DNA from: Candidatus Melainabacteria bacterium
GTDB taxonomy: Bacteria; Cyanobacteriota; Vampirovibrionia; Obscuribacterales; Obscuribacteraceae
Assembly (NCBI GenBank): GCA_003963305.1
Contig: RXJR01000012.1
Coordinates: 1 to 64,000, forward strand
Direction: 5' to 3'
Length of the DNA: 64,000 nucleotides
A program made the translations under genes and the position numbers. The notes under the pieces were generated by a model. The model was not told the origin of the DNA and ran no database searches. It saw only the letters and a program-made list of their open reading frames with translations. Positions 41,745 to 49,556 of the stretch are shown here, piece by piece (position 1 is the first letter of the stretch; each line of letters opens with the position of its first letter).

Positions 41745-43292
41745 TTATCGGGCAGCTTTCAGACGATCTGAGAGAGCGTTTCTTACTTCGATTCTATCGT
41801 CAAAATCGATTGTTCTGTCGGCCAGTATCTGATAAGTCTCGTGTCCTTTGCCCGCAACGACGACAATATCTCGATTAGTGGCTTCCTTAATTGCAAGAGC
41901 GATTGCTCTGGCGCGGTCTTCCTCAACGTGCAGATTCGTTGTTCGCTTAATGCCACCCAGAATATTGTCGATAATCGACTTTGGTACTTCTGAACGTGGA
42001 TTATCCGAGGTGACTATTACCAGGTCTGCAAGCCGATCGGCTATTCCACCCATTTGTGGACGCTTGGTCGCGTCACGATCGCCGCCACAACCGAACACGA
42101 CGATCAATTTCCCATCAGCAGGAACCAGTGCACGTGCGGCTTTTAGAACGTTTTCAAGACCGTCTGGCGTGTGTGCGTAATCGACGAGACAGAGTGGTTC
42201 TTCCGTCTTTCCGCCTGTGGTAACGGTTTCGAATCGTCCCGAAACACCTGTGAACTCTTCCAGGGCGTCTTTGCAAATTTCGAGATCCACTCCTTCTGCC
42301 AGGCAAATCAGAAGTGCGGCCATGACGTTGTAGACGTTAAACCGTCCGTTCAGGTGGAGGCGCAAATCCAGCTCGCCGTGCGGAGTCTCAAGCGTGAGGT
42401 CTGTGCCTCGAAAATCGAAGGATGCATTTTTGACGTACATGTCGCCCTTGTCCCAACCGTAGGTCCAGACCCGCACATCTGAGTCTTTCACTGCTTTGAC
42501 GAACTCGGGAGCCAATTCGTCGTCTCCGTTGATTACGGCTGTCTTGTTTGGCTGGCGGCTTTTGACGAGCATCTCGAAGAGAATTCGTTTGGCCTGCCAG
42601 TAGTTTTCCATTGTCTTGTGGAAGTCAAGGTGGTCCTGGGTAATGTTCGTTAAGCACGCCACCGCGAAGTCGCAGGCACGAACTCTTTCCAGCGCAAGCG
42701 CATGACTCGACACTTCCATGGCGACGTGAGCAACATTGTGGCCGGCCATGTCTGACAGCAGCGCCTGCAGATCTGATGCCTGCGGGGTTGTGTGATGGGT
42801 GTCGAGATATTGTGAAGGTTGATTCGCTTCTGACCAGCGAGCTCCTAGCGTGCCAATCAAGCCGATTTTGCGATGGTCTTCCAGAAAAATGTTTTCAATG
42901 AGATGCGTCGTTGTTGTCTTTCCGTTTGTGCCGGTTACGCCAATCAAGCGGATCTTGCTGCTCGGTTCATCGTGATAGTAAGCCGCCAGATCGGCTAGTG
43001 CAGCGCGCACGTCCGGCACTTTGACGTATGGAACCGGCAAGGTCTCTTTGTTCTCACGCTGCGAAACGATGCAGCCGGCACCCAGCTTTATAGCGTCGCT
43101 GATGAACTTGTTGCCGTCGAACTTCTCGCCTTCGATACAGACGAAAGCATCACCTGGTTGCACTTTGCGCGAGTCGTAGCAAACACCGGAAAAAGTCGCA
43201 GCCGAAGACGACTGCGACTCTGATGACAAAACGCCCCCAATTCGTTCAAGCGCAGGCAGAAGCTGCTTGGCTGGACGCGACTGGGTCGACAC
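41745..43292 (-). CDS. murE: UDP-N-acetylmuramoyl-L-alanyl-D-glutamate--2,6-diaminopimelate ligase
   Basis: Adds the third residue to the peptidoglycan stem peptide in the cytoplasm. The length of 515 residues is normal. Motifs: the ATP loop GVTGTNGKTTTTHL, the UMAG-binding DTHHTTP, EVSSHALALERV, and DNPRSE at residue 430. DNPR-type sequence selects meso-diaminopimelate rather than lysine, so the wall is DAP type. GTG 43292 shares its first base with the rpmA stop, so translation is coupled to ribosomal protein L27. Such a murE-rpmA link is uncommon. Confidence 0.95.
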   Translation of the reverse strand: MSTQSRPAKQLLPALERIGGVLSSESQSSSAATFSGVCYDSRKVQPGDAFVCIEGEKFDGNKFISDAIKLGAGCIVSQRENKETLPVPYVKVPDVRAALADLAAYYHDEPSSKIRLIGVTGTNGKTTTTHLIENIFLEDHRKIGLIGTLGARWSEANQPSQYLDTHHTTPQASDLQALLSDMAGHNVAHVAMEVSSHALALERVRACDFAVACLTNITQDHLDFHKTMENYWQAKRILFEMLVKSRQPNKTAVINGDDELAPEFVKAVKDSDVRVWTYGWDKGDMYVKNASFDFRGTDLTLETPHGELDLRLHLNGRFNVYNVMAALLICLAEGVDLEICKDALEEFTGVSGRFETVTTGGKTEEPLCLVDYAHTPDGLENVLKAARALVPADGKLIVVFGCGGDRDATKRPQMGGIADRLADLVIVTSDNPRSEVPKSIIDNILGGIKRTTNLHVEEDRARAIALAIKEATNRDIVVVAGKGHETYQILADRTIDFDDRIEVRNALSDRLKAAR

Positions 43293-43543
43293 TATACTGG
43301 ATAAACGTTCGCAAGCTTGGCGCCGCGACGCATTTCGAACTTGATGACGCCTGATGCGATGGCATACAGGGTGTCATCGCTGCCGATTCTTACGTTCACG
43401 CCCGGGTGAATCTTCGTTCCGCGTTGACGAACGATGATGTTTCCTGCGATTACGTGCTCGCCGCCGTATCTCTTAACTCCGAGGCGTTTGGGTTGGCTAT
43501 CGCGTCCGTTGCGAGTAGAACCGCCGCCCTTCTTATGTGCCAT
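43292..43543 (-). CDS. rpmA: 50S ribosomal protein L27
   Basis: 83 residues starting [20 protein letters not shown], then [20 protein letters not shown], the standard L27 sequence. The N-terminal tail reaches the peptidyl-transferase centre. No cleavable extension is present, unlike in Firmicutes. It lies 44 bp after rplU with an intervening hairpin and AGGAG binding site. Confidence 0.97.
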   Translation of the reverse strand: MAHKKGGGSTRNGRDSQPKRLGVKRYGGEHVIAGNIIVRQRGTKIHPGVNVRIGSDDTLYAIASGVIKFEMRRGAKLANVYPV

Positions 43544-43561
43544 GACTTATCACTCCTGTTC

Positions 43562-43579
43562 ATGCGCTTTTCCGCGCAT
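43562..43579 (-). promoter_or_regulatory. Hairpin between rplU and rpmA
   Basis: ATGCGC-TTTTCC-GCGCAT forms a perfect 6-bp stem in the intercistronic space, just upstream of the rpmA ribosome-binding site. It may protect or tune translation; there is no T-run for termination. Confidence 0.45.
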
Positions 43580-43587
43580 ACTTTTGA

Positions 43588-44055
43588 TTAGCTCTTGCTT
43601 TTCTTTTCGCTTGCTTTAGGCGCAGCTTTTTTCTCGGCTGGCTTCTTCTCGGCGGCTTTGGCTTTCTTCGGCTCTGCAGCTGTTTTGTCAGCAGCCTTCG
43701 CCGGTTTGCCTTGACGCTCTTCAGCCTTGGCGAGCACTTTGTCTTTCAATTCAATTGTATCGATCAAAATGCGTGTGTAATGCTGTCTGTGTCCTTGTTT
43801 CTTACGTGTGCCTTTCTTTGGCTTCATGTGATAAACAATGACTTTTTTAGTCTTGTGGTGGGAAAGAATTTTTCCACTTACCTTGGCGCCTTCGATGAAA
43901 GGGGCGCCCAATGTGGAGTTGGCACCGTCGACAATCATCAAGATTTTGTCGAATACGAAAGCAGTTCCTGCTTCACCTTCAGTCAAATCGACGTCGACGA
44001 AACGACCAGCTTCTAGCTGATACTGCCTTCCGCAAGCTTCTACTATGGCAAACAT
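43588..44055 (-). CDS. rplU: 50S ribosomal protein L21 with Lys/Ala-rich C-terminal extension
   Basis: 155 residues. The first 100 are a standard L21 ([40 protein letters not shown]). Residues 105-155 form a Lys/Ala/Glu/Pro-rich tail ([20 protein letters not shown]) beyond the usual length of about 103. ATG 44055 has GGAG eight bases upstream. It is the first gene of the likely operon rplU-rpmA-murE-DUF4388-deacetylase. Confidence 0.96.
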   Translation of the reverse strand: MFAIVEACGRQYQLEAGRFVDVDLTEGEAGTAFVFDKILMIVDGANSTLGAPFIEGAKVSGKILSHHKTKKVIVYHMKPKKGTRKKQGHRQHYTRILIDTIELKDKVLAKAEERQGKPAKAADKTAAEPKKAKAAEKKPAEKKAAPKASEKKSKS

Positions 44056-44451
44056 CTTTTTGTCTCCGATCCTCTCTCTACTTGTCCGTGCTGGGTTGTC
44101 CCTGCGGCGATGCCGACTCGATGCCGATTCGCTTACTAATCAGTAAATTCGTCAGCAAAGTTTTGCTGCCCATTGAACTTTTTGCGGCTACCTTACGTAT
44201 TTCAAGTAGCGGGCAATGAAGCTCATTCCGGCACAATTGAAGAAGAATACTATCAAATACTAACCTGGAGGGTCAAATCAAGAATTTCCTAACAACTGCC
44301 GGGCAGCGCATTCGGCGCTTTATACAGCATAATTGTTGTTCCAGTCTGGCAAAAGCCGATCCGGGCTGAACGTAAAGCTGCGCTTAATCATTGTTACGTG
44401 CCTTGCGCCCACGTCCTTAGTAGTCCACGCACAGTCAGGAGGAGCAGCAAG
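44056..44451. other. 396-bp divergent intergenic region upstream of rplU
   Basis: It holds the leftward rplU promoter and the rightward promoter for the small protein at 44452. A short direct repeat CGATGCCGA occurs at about 44107 and 44118. GGAGGG at about 44267 precedes only a non-AUG frame of 30 codons, which I do not call. No tRNA or clear riboswitch is seen. Confidence 0.35.
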
Positions 44452-44673
44452 ATGGCTGAGAAAGAAGAAACCGAGTTGGGCAGAAGCAAAGAGCCTGTCA
44501 CTCCCGCTCAGCATCTCATGCATCTGCTGACAATTGGTTGGAGTCCCACTTCTCCCCTCATTCAAAGATATGTGGCTGAGAATGGGTTGTCTCGGGACCT
44601 GTCGCAGTGGCAAGCCATTCAGGGAGACTTCGCTTCACGCCAGCCTGCCAAGCCTGCCGGCAAGCAAAAATGA
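44452..44673 (+). CDS. Small protein of unknown function
   Basis: 73 residues from ATG 44452, with an AGGAGG site ten bases upstream that decides this start over the upstream in-frame ATG 44398. The sequence PAQHLMHLLTIGWSPTSPLI then QRYVAENGLSRDLSQWQ looks like a compact helical domain, ending in a basic Pro/Lys tail. There is no known family. It precedes the peroxiredoxin gene by 110 bp. Confidence 0.65.
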   Translation: MAEKEETELGRSKEPVTPAQHLMHLLTIGWSPTSPLIQRYVAENGLSRDLSQWQAIQGDFASRQPAKPAGKQK

Positions 44674-44783
44674 GCCCGGTTTCCTAATTGTGCAATTTCC
44701 ATTAACACTTTCCACTTTTAGACTCATTCGATCTAAGCTTTTTCATTAACTAATCCCCACCATTGTCGTCGGAGTAAGTCTCT

Positions 44784-45323
44784 ATGTTGCAAGTTGGAAA
44801 AAGAGCTCCAGATTTTGACATGCCCTCAACCAAGGACATGAAAGGTCTCAAAGAGAACGTTCGTTTGTCAGACTACAAGGGCAAGTTCCTTGTTATGTTC
44901 TTCTATCCATTGGATTTCACTTTCGTCTGCCCAACAGAATTGAAAGCATTCAGCCATAAATATGATGAATTGAAGAAAGCCGGTGCTGAAGTATTGGCAG
45001 TATCGACTGACTCTGTATTCAGTCACCGCGCCTGGATCAACACTCCAGAAGACAAGGGTGGACTCGGTTCACTCAACTACGTACTCGCTTCAGACATCAC
45101 CAAAGATGTTAGCCGCGACTACGGTGTATTGATGGAAGACAAAGGCATCGCTCTGCGTGGCTTGTTCATCATCGATCCAGATGGCATCCTCCAGTATCAA
45201 GTTGTACACAGCCTCAACATCGGACGCAGCGTCGACGAAACACTTCGTGTACTCGAAGCTCTCAAGACCGGCGGACTTTGCGGCGCTGACTGGAAGCCAG
45301 GTCAAAAACCATTGACCGTCTAA
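44784..45323 (+). CDS. Typical 2-Cys peroxiredoxin (AhpC/TSA family)
   Basis: Reduces hydrogen peroxide and organic peroxides in the cytoplasm. The length, 179 residues, is slightly shorter than the usual 190. The peroxidatic Cys49 is in DFTFVCPTE and the resolving Cys166 in GGLCGADWKPG. SHRAWINTP and DPDGILQYQVVHSLNIGRSV are further family motifs. The C-terminus stops soon after the resolving Cys and lacks a YF motif, so it is probably a robust type. A terminator follows at once, so it is probably monocistronic. Confidence 0.95.
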   Translation: MLQVGKRAPDFDMPSTKDMKGLKENVRLSDYKGKFLVMFFYPLDFTFVCPTELKAFSHKYDELKKAGAEVLAVSTDSVFSHRAWINTPEDKGGLGSLNYVLASDITKDVSRDYGVLMEDKGIALRGLFIIDPDGILQYQVVHSLNIGRSVDETLRVLEALKTGGLCGADWKPGQKPLTV

Positions 45324-45343
45324 TCACGTCAAGAACGAATTGC

Positions 45344-45374
45344 GAACCGCCGGGTCTCTTGGCCCGGCGGTTTC
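45344..45374 (+). terminator. Rho-independent terminator of the peroxiredoxin gene
   Basis: GAACCGCCGGG pairs with CCCGGCGGTTTC around TCTCTTGG, a GC-rich stem of ten or more pairs with a short T-run. Confidence 0.85.
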
Positions 45375-45517
45375 ATTTAGATAAGAATTGGAACTTGGCT
45401 ATGTCGAAACGCTGATTATCTGCCTACCAGCGTTAAAATTATTAGGCGATGCGTGACTGAATGGACGAGTTGCGCAAGTTGGAAAGAATGCCGGTCATGT
45501 CCGGCCAAGGAGGAACC

Positions 45518-45991
45518 ATGCCGCTTCGTATGGACAGTCCGTTGCCTTCGCTCAAAGGCGGCACCGACTGGTTCAATTCAGCTCCTATCACTGATGAAGA
45601 GTTGAAAGGATCGCCAGTGCTCATACACTTCTGGGCAATCAGCTGCGGTACTTGCAAAGAATCATTGCCTGACGTAAGCCAGTGGATTGAGAAATACGGC
45701 CCGCAGGGATTGAAAGTAATCGCCGTCCACATGCCGCGCCAGGAAAGTGATACCAAGGTCGAAGACGTCAAGGCTGCTATCGAAGAGTACGAAGTCAAGC
45801 AACCATGCGTCGTTGATAACTGGCACGAAATCACGGATGCCTTCGAAAATAAGTATGTACCTGCCTTCTATCTCTTCGACAGAGAAGGCAAGATGCGCGA
45901 TTTCAAAGCCGGTGAAAAAGCACCGAAGATGGTGGCACAGGCAATCGAGCGCATCATGTCCGAAGCTCCTGTGAAAGAAGAAGCTAAGTAA
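45518..45991 (+). CDS. Thioredoxin-like protein (TlpA/ResA type, CGTC motif)
   Basis: About 157 residues from ATG 45518, which has AAGGAGG four bases upstream; ATG 45461 would add 19 residues. The thioredoxin fold is clear: PVLIHFWAISCGTCKESLPD with the active pair C-G-T-C, LKVIAVHMPRQE, and the cis-Pro region YVPAFYLFDREGKMRDF. No signal peptide or membrane anchor is seen, unlike most TlpA/ResA proteins, so it is probably a cytoplasmic reductant. It sits after the peroxiredoxin but beyond its terminator; a role in peroxide reduction is possible but unproven. Confidence 0.85.
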   Translation: MPLRMDSPLPSLKGGTDWFNSAPITDEELKGSPVLIHFWAISCGTCKESLPDVSQWIEKYGPQGLKVIAVHMPRQESDTKVEDVKAAIEEYEVKQPCVVDNWHEITDAFENKYVPAFYLFDREGKMRDFKAGEKAPKMVAQAIERIMSEAPVKEEAK

Positions 45992-46071
45992 GACGGGCGC
46001 AATACTCCACGCGCGGACCAGATTCAGGTGAATGCCGAATCGGTCTGTTGCATCATAATCAGGTGATGATA

Positions 46072-47349
46072 ATGACTACAGCCGCTGTTGCAACACGTTC
46101 ACAACAAATATTCGAGCGAGCCAAGTCGGTGATTCCTGGCGGAGTCAATTCACCTGTGCGCTCATGCAAATCGGTTGGTTCCGATCCTATTTTTATGGAT
46201 CGGGCAGACGGACCTCATTTGTACGATATCGATGGTAATCGCTACATAGATTACGTCGGCTCCTGGGGTCCGATGATTCTCGGACACCGTCACCCTCGAG
46301 TGCTTGAAGCGATCGAGTTGACACTCAAGCAAGGAACCAGTTTCGGTGCTCCGTCTAGAGCCGAAGTAGAGATGGCTGAACTGGTCTGCAAACTGATGCC
46401 GTCAGTTGAGATGGTACGCATGGTCAATTCCGGAACAGAAGCAACCATGTCTGCTATTCGTCTGGCTCGTGCTTTCACTAAGCGCACCATGATTGTCAAA
46501 TTTGACGGCTGCTATCACGGGCATGCCGATTCATTCCTGGTTAAAGCAGGTTCGGGATTGGCAACGTTGGGCATCTCCAGTTCGCCGGGCGCTCCTGAAG
46601 AAATCACCAAGCTGACAATGTCCATTCCTTTCAATGATGTCAGTGCCTTGAAGAAAACATTCGATGCGCATGGAAAAGAGATTGCAGCGGTTATTCTCGA
46701 GCCGATCGTTGGCAATGCCGGATTGATTCTTCCGGAAGAAAACTATCTCTCCAAAATTCGCGATCTCTGCACCGAACATGGTGCGCTTCTGATATTCGAC
46801 GAAGTCATGACTGGTTTTCGTGTCGCGCTGGGCGGTGCCCAGGAGTTGTATAAGATCAAGCCTGATTTGACGACTCTTGGAAAAATTATCGGCGGCGGAT
46901 TGCCAGTCGGCGCCTATGGTGGAAGAAAGGACATCATGGAAATGATTGCTCCATCCGGTCCCGTTTATCAAGCCGGCACATTGTCTGGAAATCCTCTTGC
47001 TATGGCAGCTGGCATTGCGCAATTGAAGACATTGCAGGCGCCGGGCACTTATGCTCATCTGGAGCAAAACACACAGCGCTTAGCTGACGGTCTGAAAGGA
47101 CTTTCTAAATCAATTCAGGTCGTCTCTGTACCTGGAATGTTAGGTGTGTTTTTCAGCAACAAACCAGTAACTGATTTTGAGAGCGCCCAAAAGTGTGACA
47201 CCGAGCAGTTCGCAAAAGTCTGGCGCAGTTTGATCGAAAAAGGTGTTTACTGGCCGCCGTCGCAATTCGAAGCCGCATTTATTTCTCTGGTTCACACCAA
47301 GAATGATATTGATGCCACCATCGAAGCATTTAAAGAAGCGATCAAGTAA
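46072..47349 (+). CDS. hemL: Glutamate-1-semialdehyde 2,1-aminomutase
   Basis: PLP enzyme of the C5 pathway, converting glutamate-1-semialdehyde to 5-aminolevulinate for tetrapyrroles. About 425 residues, normal length. Motifs: VIPGGVNSPVRSCKSVG, NSGTEATMSAIRLARAFT, CYHGHADSFLVKAGSG, the cofactor-binding LIFDEVMTGFRV, and the PLP lysine K271 in LGKIIGGGLPVGAYGG. ATG 46072 is supported by AGGTGA five bases upstream; upstream in-frame codons are less likely starts. It stands alone. The C5 route fits the haem requirement of the dihaem cytochrome. Confidence 0.95.
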   Translation: MTTAAVATRSQQIFERAKSVIPGGVNSPVRSCKSVGSDPIFMDRADGPHLYDIDGNRYIDYVGSWGPMILGHRHPRVLEAIELTLKQGTSFGAPSRAEVEMAELVCKLMPSVEMVRMVNSGTEATMSAIRLARAFTKRTMIVKFDGCYHGHADSFLVKAGSGLATLGISSSPGAPEEITKLTMSIPFNDVSALKKTFDAHGKEIAAVILEPIVGNAGLILPEENYLSKIRDLCTEHGALLIFDEVMTGFRVALGGAQELYKIKPDLTTLGKIIGGGLPVGAYGGRKDIMEMIAPSGPVYQAGTLSGNPLAMAAGIAQLKTLQAPGTYAHLEQNTQRLADGLKGLSKSIQVVSVPGMLGVFFSNKPVTDFESAQKCDTEQFAKVWRSLIEKGVYWPPSQFEAAFISLVHTKNDIDATIEAFKEAIK

Positions 47350-47393
47350 TCGCGATTGTTAGAATCGGTCAAATCACAGGATAGTTCGAACCG

Positions 47394-48167
47394 CTACTTC
47401 AAGTTGATCGACGAAACGACTTTATCGAGCACGTCCAGACTTGGCGAATATTTGTCGCGCGATAATTTCTGGCAGTACTGATTGCTTTTTTTGATTGGCA
47501 GACCATTAGGCAGTCCAGTAGCTTTAACGGGCCAGAAGAATGAGACGTAATACTTCGAATCGGCGGTAATCCCCTGAAACGCATAAATAAAATCAGATGC
47601 GGAAAGCGGCGGGTCCCCATTACCGTAAGCCGTAACGAACGATACGCCAGTGCCACCATTTTTATTAAAAGTCAAATATTTTTCCTGCAAATGACAAAAC
47701 TGTGCGCCATCTGATTCTGGCAGAACAGGTATTTCTTCAACGCCCGTTGATGATTTGTTGGCTATGATTTTTCGCAGCATAGCAATCTGCTTGTCGAATT
47801 CGACTTTCTTGTTTTTGGGAAAGATGGCACGATATTCGGCTAGTGGATAAACCAGTAAATGTGGCTGAGAGAAATCGTTATCACCATACTTGCTCTTTTT
47901 TCCGTCAAAAGAAACATAGATGTGTTTTGGTGCTCCATTTAAGTAGATGATCTCTTCATCGGGTTCGTATTTTTCGGCAGCTCGGATCTCGACTTTCACC
48001 GTTTTCGCGACGCCCGTCGCATCCAGTTCAACTTTCAGCTTATCGACGCTGCTAGCGGCGGATGGGGGCTTACTGGGAGGAGCGGCGAGGCTAGCTGTGT
48101 TCGTCAGTAGCGAAGTTCCCATGCAGGTTGCTAGCAGTACTGCACATGCCAACTTCTTGAATGCCAT
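47394..48167 (-). CDS. Secreted protein of unknown function
   Basis: 257 residues from ATG 48167 with GGAG nine bases upstream; the frame is open further upstream, but this start gives a clean signal peptide (KLACAVLLATCMGTSLLTNT, then ASLAAPPSK). The mature part is alpha/beta (DKLKVELDATGVAKTVKVEI, HIYVSFDGKKSKYGDNDF, YYVSFFWPVKATGLPNGLPI) with two or three cysteines. No recognised domain; parts resemble secreted inhibitor-like or PsbP-like folds, but not enough to name. It is convergent with hemL. Confidence 0.7.
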   Translation of the reverse strand: MAFKKLACAVLLATCMGTSLLTNTASLAAPPSKPPSAASSVDKLKVELDATGVAKTVKVEIRAAEKYEPDEEIIYLNGAPKHIYVSFDGKKSKYGDNDFSQPHLLVYPLAEYRAIFPKNKKVEFDKQIAMLRKIIANKSSTGVEEIPVLPESDGAQFCHLQEKYLTFNKNGGTGVSFVTAYGNGDPPLSASDFIYAFQGITADSKYYVSFFWPVKATGLPNGLPIKKSNQYCQKLSRDKYSPSLDVLDKVVSSINLK

Positions 48168-48363
48168 CTTTTGATTCTCCGGAAAGTGAACCCAAGCCAG
48201 GGAATATACCATCTCCTGGTTTAAAACGTGCGCGTGTATCTGGTTGACACCGCAGACTGCGTCCATGCTGCCTGATCTGTTCACGTACACAGCGTGTTCA
48301 CGCACCCGCATTAGTGTTTTAGGAGGAGAACACTTTGTTAACTCTTCGAGTTGAGGTGGCGGT
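48168..48363. promoter_or_regulatory. Divergent region with TGTTCACG direct repeats
   Basis: TGTTCACG occurs at 48278-48285 and 48295-48302, a 17-bp period, upstream of the rightward small gene. TTGACA at 48244-48249 could be a -35 box, but no matching -10 is seen. Confidence 0.3.
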
Positions 48364-48606
48364 ATGAACGAAACAACAGAAACCAAAAACTGGCCAGACC
48401 TGGCGATTGGTCTTTTCGAAAGGTTAACGGGTCGAGGAGCTGAGATTTGCTACGACTTCCGCAATATGGAAGTGCAGGTGCCAAGCAAGGTCGGCACCGA
48501 CGCCGATCACGCTTTGTGGAAAGTGAATGGCGTGCTCATTATCAGGACATGCGAAACCAATTCTCATCAAGGCAAATCAAGCTCGAACGGTCGAGAAAAT
48601 GAGTAG
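48364..48606 (+). CDS. Small protein of unknown function
   Basis: 80 residues from ATG 48364 with GAGGTGG upstream. MNETTETKNWPDLAIGLFER leads into a short predicted alpha/beta stretch (GAEICYDFRNMEVQVPSK, LWKVNGVLIIRTCE). No known family. Its last eight bases overlap the start of the next gene (ATGAGTAG), so the two are translationally coupled and likely work together. Confidence 0.65.
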   Translation: MNETTETKNWPDLAIGLFERLTGRGAEICYDFRNMEVQVPSKVGTDADHALWKVNGVLIIRTCETNSHQGKSSSNGRENE

Positions 48607-48943
48607 GATTGAGGTTCTGGGAGCCTTAATTGCCGAAAGTCAAACAGGCAAAATAAGCCTGAAAGCCGATGGTGAAAGTTGCCAACTTATCTGCAACAAC
48701 TTCCCCAAAAGCGCATTGCTGTCTAATGTTCTCTTTCTCGCGGAAGAAGAAAACAGACAGCGACTGAAGAATTGTCACTCAAGCTTCGCAGCATTAGGCT
48801 TGTCGGTGGATGTGCTTGTGAAAGGCACGGTCGTCGCTAAGATGGGCAGAGAGGCTCAACCGGGTGTGCTGTCCAGACTTCTGGGGATGGGATCGATAGA
48901 ACTTAGAGTCATCCCTTTTATGGCAAGTATCCTCACGACTTAA
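48599..48943 (+). CDS. Small protein of unknown function, coupled to the preceding gene
   Basis: 114 residues from ATG 48599 (MSRIEVLGALIAESQTGKIS). The C-terminal part, VDVLVKGTVVAKMGREAQPG then VLSRLLGMGSIELRV, recalls a motif I associate with small uncharacterised bacterial proteins, but I cannot name a family. No signal peptide is present. It sits between the coupled 80-residue gene and the SRPBCC gene, all co-directional within 1.1 kb. Confidence 0.7.
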   Translation: MSRIEVLGALIAESQTGKISLKADGESCQLICNNFPKSALLSNVLFLAEEENRQRLKNCHSSFAALGLSVDVLVKGTVVAKMGREAQPGVLSRLLGMGSIELRVIPFMASILTT

Positions 48944-48963
48944 GTGGTTTAGGTGCTTGGTTC

Positions 48964-49503
48964 ATGGTGGTGGTTCTGCATCTGAGGCTTTGGTTGGAAT
49001 ACATCAAGATCACCGGTGGCACGTTGAAAACACAACACAAAATATTCAAAAAATCCTCAACGATACCAGCAAGCGCAGAAGAGGTTTTCGATTGGCATAC
49101 GCAACCAGACGCGCTTCTCAAGCTCACGCCGCCGTGGATTAAATGTCGCGTCAAACCGACGCGCGATGGCATTCACGATGGCAATCGAGTACTGCTCAAG
49201 ATTCGCCGGGGACCAATTTGCATAAACTGGTTGGCCGAACAGCGAAACGTGGAAGTAGCCAGACGTTTCGAAGACATTCAGATCTATGGACCGTTTGGCT
49301 ATTGGCACCACGTCCATCGCTTCATTCCGATAGATTCAAGCCACTGCATACTCGAAGATAGCATCGAATACGACATGAAACTGAAGCCGCTTCTCAACCC
49401 GCTCGCTGGTCTGCTGGTGGAGCCGGATTTAGAGAGGTTGTTCGCGTTTAGACACGCGGTGACTATTGCGCAATTCGAGAAGAAACCGAGCAACAAGTTC
49501 TGA
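48964..49503 (+). CDS. SRPBCC (START-like) family protein
   Basis: Up to 179 residues. The core IPASAEEVFDWHTQPDALLK then LTPPWIKCRV is the start of an SRPBCC ligand-binding fold (COG4276-like), continuing with WLAEQRNVEVARRFEDIQ, FGYWHHVHRFIPID and the C-terminal helix LERLFAFRHAVTIAQF. These proteins bind hydrophobic ligands. ATG 48964 has AGGTG eight bases upstream, but its first 20 residues are oddly hydrophobic; TTG 49024 is an alternative start. It is the third gene in a small co-directional cluster. Confidence 0.8.
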   Translation: MVVVLHLRLWLEYIKITGGTLKTQHKIFKKSSTIPASAEEVFDWHTQPDALLKLTPPWIKCRVKPTRDGIHDGNRVLLKIRRGPICINWLAEQRNVEVARRFEDIQIYGPFGYWHHVHRFIPIDSSHCILEDSIEYDMKLKPLLNPLAGLLVEPDLERLFAFRHAVTIAQFEKKPSNKF

Positions 49504-49556
49504 CTGAGGCTGACTTTGTTTCTCTGTGACAGTATCTCTAATGCCTTCGCTGCTCA

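Noticed and set aside
44272-44365. 30-codon frame after GGAGGG starting with ATC
   Set aside because: The start codon is not a usual one and the peptide has no recognisable features.
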